A DNA stretch of 64,000 nucleotides from NCBI GenBank assembly GCA_048013405.1, contig CP182108.1, positions 248,001-312,000 of the forward strand, in the 5' to 3' direction. Shown here piece after piece: positions 45,365 through 54,661 of this stretch (the first letter of the stretch is position 1; every line of letters begins with the position of its first letter). Source of the DNA: Halospina sp048013405 (lineage in GTDB: Bacteria; Pseudomonadota; Gammaproteobacteria; Pseudomonadales; Oleiphilaceae). A program made the translations under genes and the position numbers. The notes under the pieces were generated by a model. That model saw nothing but the letters and a program-made list of their open reading frames with translations, was not told the origin of the DNA and searched no databases.

Positions 45365-48300
45365 ATGAATGACGTAACGTTCTCCACGATGGCGGAGTTC
45401 CAGCAGAAACTTGATGAAACGCTGCGGGAGCGGCTGCCAGCGGACCAGGCAGACGGGATCAGCGATTTCGCGCAGCGATATTTCGAACATATGCCCTTCG
45501 ACGAGTTGGTGCAGCAGCGCTTCATGGATGCCTACGGGGCGGTGCTGTCAGCCTGGGAATTCATCCAGAAGGGAGCCGGTGAAGCCGCGAGGGTATGGGT
45601 GTTCAATCCGGACCTGGAGAAGGACGGCTGGGAATCAAGCCACACCGTGATGTTTGTGCTGCACCCAAACATCCCCTTCCTGATCGATTCCATGCGGATG
45701 GAGGTTAACGCCCGGGAACTGAACATCCACACCATTCATTACACCATCCTCAATCCCGAACGCGACGACAACGGGGCGTTGATCCGGCTCAACGAAGCGG
45801 TCAAAAAACCCCTGGTCCCGGGTGAGGAAGCGTTGATCGTGATGGAGGTGGACCGCCACTCGGACAGCGCCGCGCTAAGCGCGCTGCGTGCTGATGTGGA
45901 GCAGGTCCTGAGTGAAGTACGGATTGCGGTGTCGGATTTTCCGCATATGCGGGACAAGGCCACGGCGATCCTGGAGGAGCTGGCGGATCCGCCGCAGACC
46001 CTGTCACCCGAGGAGGTCAGCGAGGCCAGGGCATTCCTGGAGTGGCTGGTGGACGATCGCTTCACCTTCTTGGGATATGACGAGTATGACTTTGTGCGCG
46101 AGAACCGACGCACGGAAATCCGCCAGGTGGCTGACTCCGAGCTGGGGATTCTGCGGACCTATAACGAGCGCCCCAGCAGCATCCGCATGAAGGATATGCC
46201 ACGCCAGACCCGCCAGGCCATGACGGACAGCAGCAGTCTGTTCATCTTTGGCAAATCCGCCCAGCGTTCCCGCATCCACAGGCCGGCGTATCCTGACTAC
46301 ATCGCCATCAAGAAGCTGGACGCCGAGGGGCGTGTTGTCGGTGAGCGGCGTTTCCTGGGTCTCTATACGTCCCGCGTTTACCACGAGCGTCCGGACCAGA
46401 TTCCGCTGCTGCGGCGCAAGATCGAGTACGTTCTTGACCAGTCCGGCTTTCCGCGCGAGGACTATGCGGGCAAGGAACTGGATCAGATCCTCACCGTCTA
46501 TCCCAGGGACCAGTTGTTCCAGATTGAAGGCGATGAGCTGCTGAATGTGGCCAAGTCGATCCTGTACATCCAGGAGCGGCGCAAGATCCGGCTGTTCATG
46601 CGGGAGGATGTTTATGGCCAGTTCGTGACCTGCCTGGTCTTTGTGCCACGCGAGCTGTACTCAACCCAGCTCCGGGTCAGCATGCAGGACATCATTGTGC
46701 AGGCGCTGGATGCGGAAGGCATCGATTTCACGACGTATTTCTCGGAATCCGTTCTGGCGCGGACGCAGTTCACAGTGCGGGTGCAGCCCCAGGAAAACCG
46801 GGTGCTGCCCGTTGAGGAGCTGCAGCAGAAACTGGTGGAGCTGGCGCGCTCCTGGCGTAATACCCTCCATGAGGCGCTGGTTGAGCATCACGGCGAGGAA
46901 ATTGGAACACGGCTTTCCGCGTGTTACGAGAACGCTTTCCCTGCGGGCTACAGGGACATGTTTTCGGCTCGGCGGGCGGCCATTGATGTGGATTATCTGG
47001 ACCGTATCCGCGAAAACGGTCAGATGGCCATGAGCTTCTACCGGGAACCCGAGGAGATGGCCAGTACGCTGCATTTCAAGCTGTTTCACCCGAGGGAACA
47101 GCTGCCGCTGTCCGATGTGATTCCGGTGTTCGAGAACATTGGGTTCCGGGTTATTGGTGAGCATCCGTTCGAGATCTCGGATCGCTGCGGCAATACCCAG
47201 TGGATCCATGACTTCGCGCTGCAATCGCGCTCCGGCAAGCCCATCGATATTGAACGCATCAAGCCCATTTTTGAATCGCTGTTTACGCGGGTCTGGAAAG
47301 GCGAGACGGAAAACGATGAGTTCAACCGTTTGGCCCTGGCCAATTACCTGGACTGGCGTTCCATTGGACTGCTTCGGGCCTATGCTCGTTACATGCAGCA
47401 GATCCGCATCAGCAACAGCCAGAACTTTATCGCCGGCACACTGGCCCGCCATGGCAATCTGGTGTCGCTGCTGCTTCAGTTCTTTGATGTCCGCTTCAAT
47501 CCCGAACGCTACCAGACCGAACGCCAGTGTGCGGCGGCCCAGAAAAAGGTCGCCATCGAGTTCGGCAGTAGCCTGGACGATGTTCCGAATCTCAGCGAAG
47601 ACCGCGTGCTGCGGCTGTTCCTGGAACTGATGCAGGCCACAACCCGCACCAATTTCTACCAGCGCGGCGATGAGGACGATAAGGGCTGCATCAGTCTGAA
47701 GTTTGATCCCTCGCAGCTGGCTGACCTGCCGCGCCCGAGGCCGGTGTATGAGATATTCGTGTATTCGACGCAGGTCGAAGGTGTGCACCTGCGTGGTGGC
47801 AAGGTGGCACGGGGCGGGCTGCGGTGGTCGGACCGGTTCGAGGATTACCGCACCGAGATCCTGGGTCTGGCTAAAGCCCAACAGGTCAAGAACGCAGTGA
47901 TTGTGCCCGTGGGCGCCAAGGGTGGCTTCGTGGCCAAGCAGATCCCACGGGAGGCCGACCGAGAGGAGGTTCAGGCCGCTGGTCGGGCCGCCTACAGCTG
48001 CTTCATCCGGGGGCTTCTGGATGTGACGGATAACTTCATCGACGGCGAGGTGGTTCCGCCCCCCAACGTCATCCGCCATGATGACGATGATTACTATCTG
48101 GTCGTGGCACCGGACAAAGGCACAGCCACCTTTTCCGATCTCGCCAATGAGATCTCGAATGAATACGGCTTCTGGATGGAGGACGGCTTCGCCTCCGGAG
48201 GCAGCTATGGCTATGATCACAAGAAGATGGCGATCACCGCCAAGGGCGCCTGGGTGTCGGTGGAGCGCCATTTCCGCGAGCTGGGCCTGAACACGGACAC

Positions 48301-50230
48301 CGACGCGTTCAGCGTCGTCGGGGTGGGTGACATGGCTGGCGATGTGTTTGGTAATGGCATGCTGCTGTCCCGCAGGATCCGGCTGGTGGCGGCATTCAAT
48401 CATCAGCACATCTTTCTGGATCCGGATCCGGATGCTGAGGCCAGCTTCCGCGAACGGGAACGGCTGTTCGCGCTGCCTGGCTCCTCCTGGGAGGATTACG
48501 ATACGTCTCTGATTTCTGAAGGAGGGGGGGTCTTCAGCCGTGCGGCCAAGTCGATCCCGCTGAGCAAGACCGTGAAGGAGCTGCTGGGCACCCGCTCGGA
48601 TCACATGCCACCGAACATGCTGATTTCCCACCTGTTGCGGATGCAGCACGACCTGCTGTGGCTGGGCGGTATCGGGACCTTTGTGAAGAGCCGCCAGGAG
48701 TCCCACGGCGATGTTGGCGACAAGGCCAATGATGGCCTGCGCGTGGACGGGGCTGAACTGGGCTGCCGGGTTGTGGGCGAAGGCGGCAACCTGGGGATGT
48801 CCCAGGCCGGACGGGTGGAATACGCGCTGAACGGAGGCCGCTGCAACACCGACTTCATCGACAACTCGGGCGGGGTGGACTGCTCCGACCGCGAAGTCAA
48901 CATGAAGATCCTGCTCAACCGTCTGGTGGCGCAGGGGGATCTGACCTTCAAGCAACGCAACGATTTCCTCACCAGCATGACCGAGGATGTGTCGCGCCTG
49001 GTGCTGGCCAACAACTACCGTCAGGCCCAGGCCATTTCCATCGCGAACTCGGAAGGCGCTGACAGGCTTGAGGAGTACCGGCGTCTGATGGCTCGCTATG
49101 AAAGCCGGGGGCTCCTTGATCGAGCATTTGAGAATTTGCCGGATGAAGAGGTTCTGGGCGAGCGCCAGGTCTCGGGCCAGGGACTGACACGTCCGGAGCT
49201 GTCCGTGCTGATTGCGGTGGTCAAGGCGGATCTCAAGCAGGTGCTTGTTGACAGTGATCTGCCGGACGATGCCGGCATCAAGCCAGTGATCCGGGACATG
49301 TTCCCATCACAACTGGTGGAGCGTTTTGGCGGCGAGCTTGAGCGCCATCAGTTGCGGCGTGAGATCATTGCCACGCGTGTTGCCAATGACCTGGTTAACC
49401 ACATGGGCATGACCTTTGTGGAGCGCCTGCAGCAGTCCACCGGTGCCGCGCTGCCGTCCATTGCGCGCGCCTATCTGACGGCCAAGACCATTTTCCGGCT
49501 GGATTATTGGTGGGAGCAGGTGGAGGCGTTGGACTATCACCTCCCCAGCAGCCTGCAGATTGAACTACAGAGCGAGCTGATGCGTCTGGTACGCCGGGCG
49601 ACACGCTGGCTGCTGCGCAACCGCCGGAGCGAGATCGACATGCCGACCCAGGTCGAGCGCTTTCAGCAAAGACTGGATGTCATGGTGGAGGATCTGCCGT
49701 CCTATATCGGAGAACGCGCCCAGGGCGGATGGCAGCAGGAAAGGGATCGTCTGGTGGACCAGGGCGTGCCGGAGGCGTTGGCGGGCGTGGTAGCCGGCAG
49801 CGGGCACCTGCTTTCCGGTCTTGGCATCATTGATGCCCGTGAAGAGACCGGCCTCGACCTGAGGGAGGTGGCGCACCTGTACTTTGCGGTTGGGGACGAA
49901 CTGGAGCTCGACTGGTTCGCCGGCGCCATATCCGCTCTTGTGCCGCACAGCCACTGGGAGGCATTGGCCCGGGAAAGCTTCCGCGAGGACCTCAACTGGC
50001 AGCAGCGGGCCCTGACCACCGGTATCCTGCGTTCCCGGACCTCGGGCGTGGATCTGGAAACCACTCTCCAGACGTGGATGAATGAGCATGCGGGATTGAT
50101 TGAACGCTGGCATAGCATTCTGGGGGAGCTGCGCAGTCACAATGCTCCCGAGTACGCTATGTTCTCCGTGGCCCTGCGGGAACTGCTGGACCTGGCGCAG
50201 AGTACCGTCTATCTGGGGGTCAGCTGCTGA
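45365..50230 (+). CDS. gdhB: NAD-specific glutamate dehydrogenase, large type
   Basis: Converts glutamate to 2-oxoglutarate and ammonium with NAD+. The 1621-residue protein belongs to the 180-kDa class, with a long N-terminal regulatory region (about 1-700) and a central catalytic domain. The substrate and catalytic region reads GGLRWSDRFEDYRTEILG and then KNAVIVPVGAKGGFV (about 820-855), and the NAD-binding segment is VGVGDMAGDVFGNGM (about 985-1000). A C-terminal helical region follows. It is transcribed away from batD and converges on a diguanylate cyclase gene, overlapping its end by 11 bases. Confidence 0.95.
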   Translation: MNDVTFSTMAEFQQKLDETLRERLPADQADGISDFAQRYFEHMPFDELVQQRFMDAYGAVLSAWEFIQKGAGEAARVWVFNPDLEKDGWESSHTVMFVLHPNIPFLIDSMRMEVNARELNIHTIHYTILNPERDDNGALIRLNEAVKKPLVPGEEALIVMEVDRHSDSAALSALRADVEQVLSEVRIAVSDFPHMRDKATAILEELADPPQTLSPEEVSEARAFLEWLVDDRFTFLGYDEYDFVRENRRTEIRQVADSELGILRTYNERPSSIRMKDMPRQTRQAMTDSSSLFIFGKSAQRSRIHRPAYPDYIAIKKLDAEGRVVGERRFLGLYTSRVYHERPDQIPLLRRKIEYVLDQSGFPREDYAGKELDQILTVYPRDQLFQIEGDELLNVAKSILYIQERRKIRLFMREDVYGQFVTCLVFVPRELYSTQLRVSMQDIIVQALDAEGIDFTTYFSESVLARTQFTVRVQPQENRVLPVEELQQKLVELARSWRNTLHEALVEHHGEEIGTRLSACYENAFPAGYRDMFSARRAAIDVDYLDRIRENGQMAMSFYREPEEMASTLHFKLFHPREQLPLSDVIPVFENIGFRVIGEHPFEISDRCGNTQWIHDFALQSRSGKPIDIERIKPIFESLFTRVWKGETENDEFNRLALANYLDWRSIGLLRAYARYMQQIRISNSQNFIAGTLARHGNLVSLLLQFFDVRFNPERYQTERQCAAAQKKVAIEFGSSLDDVPNLSEDRVLRLFLELMQATTRTNFYQRGDEDDKGCISLKFDPSQLADLPRPRPVYEIFVYSTQVEGVHLRGGKVARGGLRWSDRFEDYRTEILGLAKAQQVKNAVIVPVGAKGGFVAKQIPREADREEVQAAGRAAYSCFIRGLLDVTDNFIDGEVVPPPNVIRHDDDDYYLVVAPDKGTATFSDLANEISNEYGFWMEDGFASGGSYGYDHKKMAITAKGAWVSVERHFRELGLNTDTDAFSVVGVGDMAGDVFGNGMLLSRRIRLVAAFNHQHIFLDPDPDAEASFRERERLFALPGSSWEDYDTSLISEGGGVFSRAAKSIPLSKTVKELLGTRSDHMPPNMLISHLLRMQHDLLWLGGIGTFVKSRQESHGDVGDKANDGLRVDGAELGCRVVGEGGNLGMSQAGRVEYALNGGRCNTDFIDNSGGVDCSDREVNMKILLNRLVAQGDLTFKQRNDFLTSMTEDVSRLVLANNYRQAQAISIANSEGADRLEEYRRLMARYESRGLLDRAFENLPDEEVLGERQVSGQGLTRPELSVLIAVVKADLKQVLVDSDLPDDAGIKPVIRDMFPSQLVERFGGELERHQLRREIIATRVANDLVNHMGMTFVERLQQSTGAALPSIARAYLTAKTIFRLDYWWEQVEALDYHLPSSLQIELQSELMRLVRRATRWLLRNRRSEIDMPTQVERFQQRLDVMVEDLPSYIGERAQGGWQQERDRLVDQGVPEALAGVVAGSGHLLSGLGIIDAREETGLDLREVAHLYFAVGDELELDWFAGAISALVPHSHWEALARESFREDLNWQQRALTTGILRSRTSGVDLETTLQTWMNEHAGLIERWHSILGELRSHNAPEYAMFSVALRELLDLAQSTVYLGVSC

Positions 50231-51197
50231 GGGGCTGTTCAGTCCCGGCGAGTGCGATCTGGTTGCGGCCATTGGTCTTGGCCGCATAAAGCGCGTGGTC
50301 GGCCTGAGACAGCCACTGCTGGTGGTCGGCCATGGCATCGGTGACCTGGGCAACGCCCAGGCTGATGGTGCACTCAAGCACCCCTGCCTCGGTGGTCACC
50401 TCCATCTGGCTGATTGACTTCCGGAGCCGCTCTCCCAGGATCTGGCCGCCTGTGATGTCCGTTTCCGGCAGTATGACGGCGAATTCTTCACCGCCATAAC
50501 GCCCGGCAATATCCGTCTGCCTCAGATTCTCCATGATCACGCCAGCGATCGCCCGAATCACGTCATCCCCGGGCTGATGGCCCCATGTATCGTTGATGTG
50601 CTTGAAGTGATCAATATCAAACATCAGCAGCGTCCCGACACTCTGGTAGCGCCGGAACCGTTCGAATTCGCTGGTCAACAGCGACTCCCATGCGCTGCGG
50701 TTGAGAAGACCGGTGAGCCCATCGGTCTGGCTGCGCTGTTCCAGCTGGGCGTTGGTGCGCTCCATCCGCAGTCGGGAGGTGGCAGAATCCGTTACGTCGT
50801 AGACAAGCAGGCACACATGGTCCACCTCCCCTGAGGCACTGGTAAGGGGGCTGAACGTGATGTTCTGGTACATGTAGGGTTCCGTGCCCGTGATCGGGCG
50901 CGCGTTGCGGAAGGGGAACGGGTTGGGGCGCTGTTCCCAGGTCGTGAAGGTCCTCGTATTCAGCGTCAGAACCGTTTCAACCTTGCGGCGGATCCAGTTC
51001 TCAGGGATCGAGGGAAAAATCTCGAACAGGGAGTGGCCATGGACGCGGGTGGCACTGAGGCCACTATGGTTTTCCATGAACCCATTCCAGAGCCGGATGG
51101 TGCATTCTCGGTCCAGGACCACAAGTCCAACCTCAATGGTCTGGAGCATGTCCATGAGCCAGTGGAACTCATGCATGTCATTCTGTGATTCGGTCAT
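50220..51197 (-). CDS. PAS-GGDEF diguanylate cyclase
   Basis: Makes c-di-GMP. The 325-residue protein has no membrane segment. A PAS domain (about 10-140) is followed by a coiled coil and a GGDEF domain (about 155-320). The active-site loop GGEEF is at 235-239, and the inhibitory I-site RQTD (226-229) lies five residues before it, so product feedback is expected. Upstream is a receiver-CheC gene whose stop overlaps this start, suggesting co-regulation. Confidence 0.93.
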   Translation of the reverse strand: MTESQNDMHEFHWLMDMLQTIEVGLVVLDRECTIRLWNGFMENHSGLSATRVHGHSLFEIFPSIPENWIRRKVETVLTLNTRTFTTWEQRPNPFPFRNARPITGTEPYMYQNITFSPLTSASGEVDHVCLLVYDVTDSATSRLRMERTNAQLEQRSQTDGLTGLLNRSAWESLLTSEFERFRRYQSVGTLLMFDIDHFKHINDTWGHQPGDDVIRAIAGVIMENLRQTDIAGRYGGEEFAVILPETDITGGQILGERLRKSISQMEVTTEAGVLECTISLGVAQVTDAMADHQQWLSQADHALYAAKTNGRNQIALAGTEQPLSS

Positions 51198-52234
51198 GCC
51201 GTCACCTCGGCGCCTTGATCGGAAAGCCAGCTGAGAGCCTCGCGCAATGGTGTCACGGATTCCTCGCTGAACAGCAGGAGCAGGTCACAATTGATGTCAT
51301 GGGACTCAATGGCGTAGTTGAGCTCAATCGTCAGTATGTGTTGCCAGGAGGATTGGCCGGGCTCCAACAACTCGCTGATGTCAACATGAGTGCCCAATAC
51401 AACCGGATGGCTGAGTCCGAACTTCCGGTCCATCTGCTCACCGAAGCCCCGGAGAAAGGCGCCCACCATAATGCTGGACATATCCATAAGCGCCTCCAGC
51501 TCGCGGTTCGCATCCGCTTCTTCCGGATGCCCAAGTAACCGGGACATGGTATCCAGCCGGGCATCATTGAACAGCAGCAGCGCCTCCCCAGCGATCCCGG
51601 AACCAATGAATCCCTGGCAGACCCCCGACCAGCTGGAGCCGGATTCGGTGATATTGAGCGCCATTCTCAGCTCGGAGGCGGCGAGCATGTTAACGCGGGG
51701 AACGGGCAGCTTGATAAAGACATCCAGAAGCCGGGCGAGCAGGTCCCCCGCCTGGCCCATGGCGACGTTGGCAATCTCCTGTAGGGCATCCTGCCAGGGA
51801 ACCTCGCTGGTGGAGGGCGGGGCAGCAGTGGTTGTTGCCGGCGCCGCTTCTTCTGCGGTGGCTGAGGGGCTATACAGGCCGTAATCGGCGAGCGTCTGCG
51901 TCAGGACGTCCGGGTCGAGAGGCTTGCGGATGAAGTTGAGGGCACCCAGCCGCATAACCCGTTCATGGGCTTCCGGCTGAACGTCGCCGGAAACCACCAG
52001 TACCAGGGCGGGCAGCTCTTCGCGGTGCACGCGCTCCAGAACGGCGTAGCCATCGGTTCCCGGCATGTTCAGGTCCAGGAACACAACGGAACCCTTGCCC
52101 TCACGAATGGCCTCCAGGCAGGCGTCACCATTATCAACGAAGGTCAGAGTGGTGTCCCAGTCCTCGGGCAGGGCGCGGGCCATCTGTTTGCGTGCCATGG
52201 CGGAGTCGTCGCAGATGATCACTCCTGTGGACAT
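51194..52234 (-). CDS. Receiver domain-CheC-like phosphatase fusion
   Basis: A 346-residue protein with an N-terminal receiver (acceptor Asp54, FLDLNMPGTDG) and a C-terminal CheC/CheX-type domain (about 145-340). The first CheC active site is intact: Glu153-x-x-Asn156 with Pro179 at the right spacing. The second has Asp251, Ser254 and Pro277 in place of Glu, Asn and Pro, so it is probably weak or dead. CheC proteins dephosphorylate CheY-P. The fused receiver suggests the domain is regulated by phosphorylation. It is the first gene of an operon with the cyclase. Confidence 0.88.
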   Translation of the reverse strand: MSTGVIICDDSAMARKQMARALPEDWDTTLTFVDNGDACLEAIREGKGSVVFLDLNMPGTDGYAVLERVHREELPALVLVVSGDVQPEAHERVMRLGALNFIRKPLDPDVLTQTLADYGLYSPSATAEEAAPATTTAAPPSTSEVPWQDALQEIANVAMGQAGDLLARLLDVFIKLPVPRVNMLAASELRMALNITESGSSWSGVCQGFIGSGIAGEALLLFNDARLDTMSRLLGHPEEADANRELEALMDMSSIMVGAFLRGFGEQMDRKFGLSHPVVLGTHVDISELLEPGQSSWQHILTIELNYAIESHDINCDLLLLFSEESVTPLREALSWLSDQGAEVTA

Positions 52235-52442
52235 CAGAGGCTCCTGAAAGTCTGGTTGGGCCGTGCACCGGATGGCCCTGAAACACGGCGTCAGTAATCC
52301 TGTAAACAGGGCTTTTCCAGCTCCTGATCTGTCATAGTAGCAGCTGGCGTTGGTTTTTCACTCTACTATGGGCGCGCGGGGAAGTCAGTGTGCGGATCTT
52401 CATGTTAATATGGGGGTACCTAACTGCGCGGGAGAACCGCAA

Positions 52443-52931
52443 ATGGCTGATGCAGGCTGGTGTTCTCTGCTCCGTGAAAAGCTGACCCTTGCCGGGCAGC
52501 TGGTGCGGATTGAGCAGGAGCAAGGCCATGGAGCCCCTTCAGTGATGAAGAGAGAAGCGCTGACGCAGGGGGCTGTGGCCCTGCTTGCAGAGGCGAGACG
52601 CATTCTGTTGCGGTTAGTGGCAGAAAGTGCCTGTGGCGAGGTGGGTGACGTCGACTCCCTGGCGACCCTGCGAGCCAGGGTCGGTGATCAGCCTGGTGAG
52701 GTTCAGGTGCTGTCAGCTGCTGCCGCGGACGGCAACAGCTGGTGGACGAGGCTGGACGCGTTGCTGGGGCGTCAACAGGAGCCCGGCAGGCGTCCAACGC
52801 AGCCACGCCAGGAAGAACTGATTGCCGTGGCACCGGCAGGGCCGGATGCGTCTCCCGAGGCACTTCAATCACTGATCAGTGAGTTCAGGGATTATTTTGA
52901 GGCGTTCATTGAACGTCACGACCAATGGTAA
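52443..52931 (+). CDS. DUF6586-like protein of unknown function
   Basis: A 162-residue soluble helical protein from the ATG at 52443, with GGGAG upstream. Residues 5-80 form long helices, and the C-terminus has a short helical segment (EALQSLISEFRDYFEAFIE). In Pseudomonas a similar gene lies near topA and the lexA-sulA locus; I recall the family as DUF6586 and know no function. It precedes another small gene with a 12-base gap. Confidence 0.65.
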   Translation: MADAGWCSLLREKLTLAGQLVRIEQEQGHGAPSVMKREALTQGAVALLAEARRILLRLVAESACGEVGDVDSLATLRARVGDQPGEVQVLSAAAADGNSWWTRLDALLGRQQEPGRRPTQPRQEELIAVAPAGPDASPEALQSLISEFRDYFEAFIERHDQW

Positions 52932-52943
52932 AAGGCGTTGTCT

Positions 52944-53207
52944 ATGCCCACATCCTTTCTGGAAATCATTCAGCTCCCGACCGGCGAGTACGCGCTGCGC
53001 CGGGCGGATGACGAAAGTACCCCCCTGGTGCGGATCCGTTTCTCGGATGAGGCCAAGGAAATGCTTCAGGACAATGACCTGAATGTCGCCAAGGCGATGA
53101 TTACCGCAGGCCTGGAGGCAGCGGGTTCAACCACTGATGACATCGGTGACATGGACGTGGAAGAGGAAGACACCATGCCTCCCGCCTACAACCAGACGGT
53201 TCACTGA
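52944..53207 (+). CDS. Small conserved protein of unknown function
   Basis: An 87-residue acidic protein from the ATG at 52944 (MPTSFLEIIQLPTGEY); a TTG six bases earlier is possible. No membrane segment or known motif is seen. An ordered first half (strand-rich, around EYALRRADDESTPLVRIRFS) and a helix (VAKAMITAGLEAAG) are followed by an acidic tail. In Pseudomonas a similar gene adjoins sulA. It converges on sulA with a 7-base overlap. Confidence 0.6.
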   Translation: MPTSFLEIIQLPTGEYALRRADDESTPLVRIRFSDEAKEMLQDNDLNVAKAMITAGLEAAGSTTDDIGDMDVEEEDTMPPAYNQTVH

Positions 53208-53665
53208 CGGCAGGGTTGTCTCTGCCGCAGTATGACCCCGTGGCTATGGCCGCGAACCGAGGCTGTCTCAAGGCGGTTGTAGCCGGGGCGGCCAAGGCCG
53301 GATGTCCAGAGCACCACGGCATGGCAGGTCCCGGCTGACAGGGCCTTGTCAGCCAGATCCTCGGCACTGTGCTGGGCCGAAGAGCGCAGGATCAGCAGCT
53401 GATGCTGGACAATGCCATGATGCTGTTGCCATTTGCTAACCAGGCCAGCTGGCGGGTCGATCCAGGCAAGCCAGCGCTCTTCCTGATTGAGCTGGGTCAG
53501 CATTGGCAGCAGCAGCTGGAAATTTTCCACCTGCTCCTCCGGCAGGATGATCTCCGTGACGTTGGCTTCAGCAGTGGCGCTGTCGACGGCTTCTTCGCTG
53601 CTGTCGGAGCTTGTGCGGCCAGTTGTGTTTTCCTGTTTCTTCGGGATAAGGTCCCATTGTTCCAT
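53201..53665 (-). CDS. sulA: SulA-like cell division inhibitor
   Basis: SulA blocks FtsZ assembly during the SOS response. The 154-residue protein has a RecA-like core (about 40-140), including LPMLTQLNQEERWLAWIDPP and LLILRSSAQHSAEDLADKALSAGTCHAVVLW split over several stretches. The ATG has AGGAGG 6 bases upstream. It lies 32 bases downstream of lexA on the same strand, the usual Pseudomonas arrangement, so it is controlled by the lexA promoter boxes. Confidence 0.8.
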   Translation of the reverse strand: MEQWDLIPKKQENTTGRTSSDSSEEAVDSATAEANVTEIILPEEQVENFQLLLPMLTQLNQEERWLAWIDPPAGLVSKWQQHHGIVQHQLLILRSSAQHSAEDLADKALSAGTCHAVVLWTSGLGRPGYNRLETASVRGHSHGVILRQRQPCRQ

Positions 53666-53697
53666 GATAGGCCTCCTGTCACCTCTGTGGGCCCGGA

Positions 53698-54306
53698 TCA
53701 GTGCAGTTCACCGCGGCGGATGACGCCCACGCCCAACCCTTCGATAGCCAGTGATGTTTCGGCAAGATCCACCTGAATGGGGTCGAACTCATCGTTCTCG
53801 GCAATGAGCCAGGCCGTGCTGCCCTCCTTCCGGAAGCGCTTGACGGTGACCTCGTCCTCCAGTCGGGCCACCACGATCTGGCCGTTCTGGACATCGGTGG
53901 TGCGATGAACCGCCAGCAGGTCTCCGTCGAGGATGCCGACATTTTCCATGCTGGTGCCGCGCACCCGCAGGAAGTAGTCAGCCGCGGGCGTGAAGAATCC
54001 CGGCTCCAGGGTGCAGTGGTCCTCGATGTTTTCTTCGGCGAGGATGGGGTTGCCGGCTGCTACCTGGCCGACGATGGGGATACCAGGGCTTTCTTCAGCT
54101 TCCGGGAGGCGGATGCCACGACTGGCCCCCTTGACCATCTCGATAGCACCTTTGCGGGCGAGAGCCCGCAGGTGTTCCTCGGCGGCATTGGCGGACTTGA
54201 ATCCCAGGGTTGTGGCGATTTCAGCACGCGTTGGGGGGTAGCCCGTGGAGTGCACGTGCTCCCGGATGAGGTCCAGAATCTGTCGTTGTCTTGGGGTCAG
54301 GTTCAT
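53698..54306 (-). CDS. lexA: SOS repressor LexA
   Basis: LexA represses SOS genes and cleaves itself when RecA filaments form. I chose the ATG at 54306 (MNLTPRQRQIL); it makes the cleavage site Ala84-Gly85 and the catalytic dyad Ser119 and Lys156 fall at the E. coli positions. An upstream GTG at 54318 is in frame and lies at the edge of a LexA box. The N-terminal winged helix-turn-helix is at about 1-65 and the peptidase domain at about 75-200. Confidence 0.96.
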   Translation of the reverse strand: MNLTPRQRQILDLIREHVHSTGYPPTRAEIATTLGFKSANAAEEHLRALARKGAIEMVKGASRGIRLPEAEESPGIPIVGQVAAGNPILAEENIEDHCTLEPGFFTPAADYFLRVRGTSMENVGILDGDLLAVHRTTDVQNGQIVVARLEDEVTVKRFRKEGSTAWLIAENDEFDPIQVDLAETSLAIEGLGVGVIRRGELH

Positions 54307-54317
54307 ACTTAGGGCCA

Positions 54318-54333
54318 CTGTTTTTCCGTACAG
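54318..54333 (-). promoter_or_regulatory. LexA box 1 of lexA
   Basis: CTGTTTTTCCGTACAG, a 16-base CTG-N10-CAG site just upstream of the lexA start and overlapping the alternative GTG. Autoregulation expected. Confidence 0.8.
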
Positions 54334-54336
54334 GTA

Positions 54337-54352
54337 CTGTCAATGTATACAG
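54337..54352 (-). promoter_or_regulatory. LexA box 2 of lexA
   Basis: CTGTCAATGTATACAG, a near-consensus CTG-N10-CAG site three bases from box 1. The two boxes in tandem resemble the double operator of E. coli lexA. Confidence 0.88.
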
Positions 54353-54373
54353 TTTGCGTGGCCCTGTAAAGGG

Positions 54374-54646
54374 TCAGCCGGTGGTGAATCCGGCTGGGGC
54401 TTCCGCGCTGCTCGGTTGACTGTCAACACGGCTGACGGAGGCCGCGGGCGGGCCTTCATGGAGCCAGTCAACAAGCTGGTTGACGGCGGACGCATCGCCG
54501 CAGGCCAGCACTTCCACGCTGCCATCCGGGCGGTTGCGGGCGTAGCCGGTCACGCCCAGCTGCTGCGCCTTCAGGCGGGTGCTGTCACGGAAGCTCACGC
54601 CCTGGACACGACCCTCGACCCGGGCGAGAACACAGGTTTCTGCCAT
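54374..54646 (-). CDS. acyP: Acylphosphatase
   Basis: Hydrolyses acyl phosphates. The 90-residue protein has the family signature VQGVSFR with the phosphate-binding Arg20 and the catalytic Asn38 in ARNRPDGSV. The ATG has AGGAGG upstream. It lies between a DUF6231-like gene (15 bases upstream) and lexA, inside the SOS block. Confidence 0.93.
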   Translation of the reverse strand: MAETCVLARVEGRVQGVSFRDSTRLKAQQLGVTGYARNRPDGSVEVLACGDASAVNQLVDWLHEGPPAASVSRVDSQPSSAEAPAGFTTG

Positions 54647-54661
54647 TGCTGTCCTCCTGTT

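Noticed and set aside
46661..48955. Long open frame on the - strand opposite gdhB
   Set aside because: Antisense shadow of gdhB, with no start signal or family match.
52299..52316. CCTGTAAACAGG near the divergent gap as a LexA box or terminator
   Set aside because: Too short for the 16-base CTG-N10-CAG site, and the stem has only a 2-base loop and a broken T-run.
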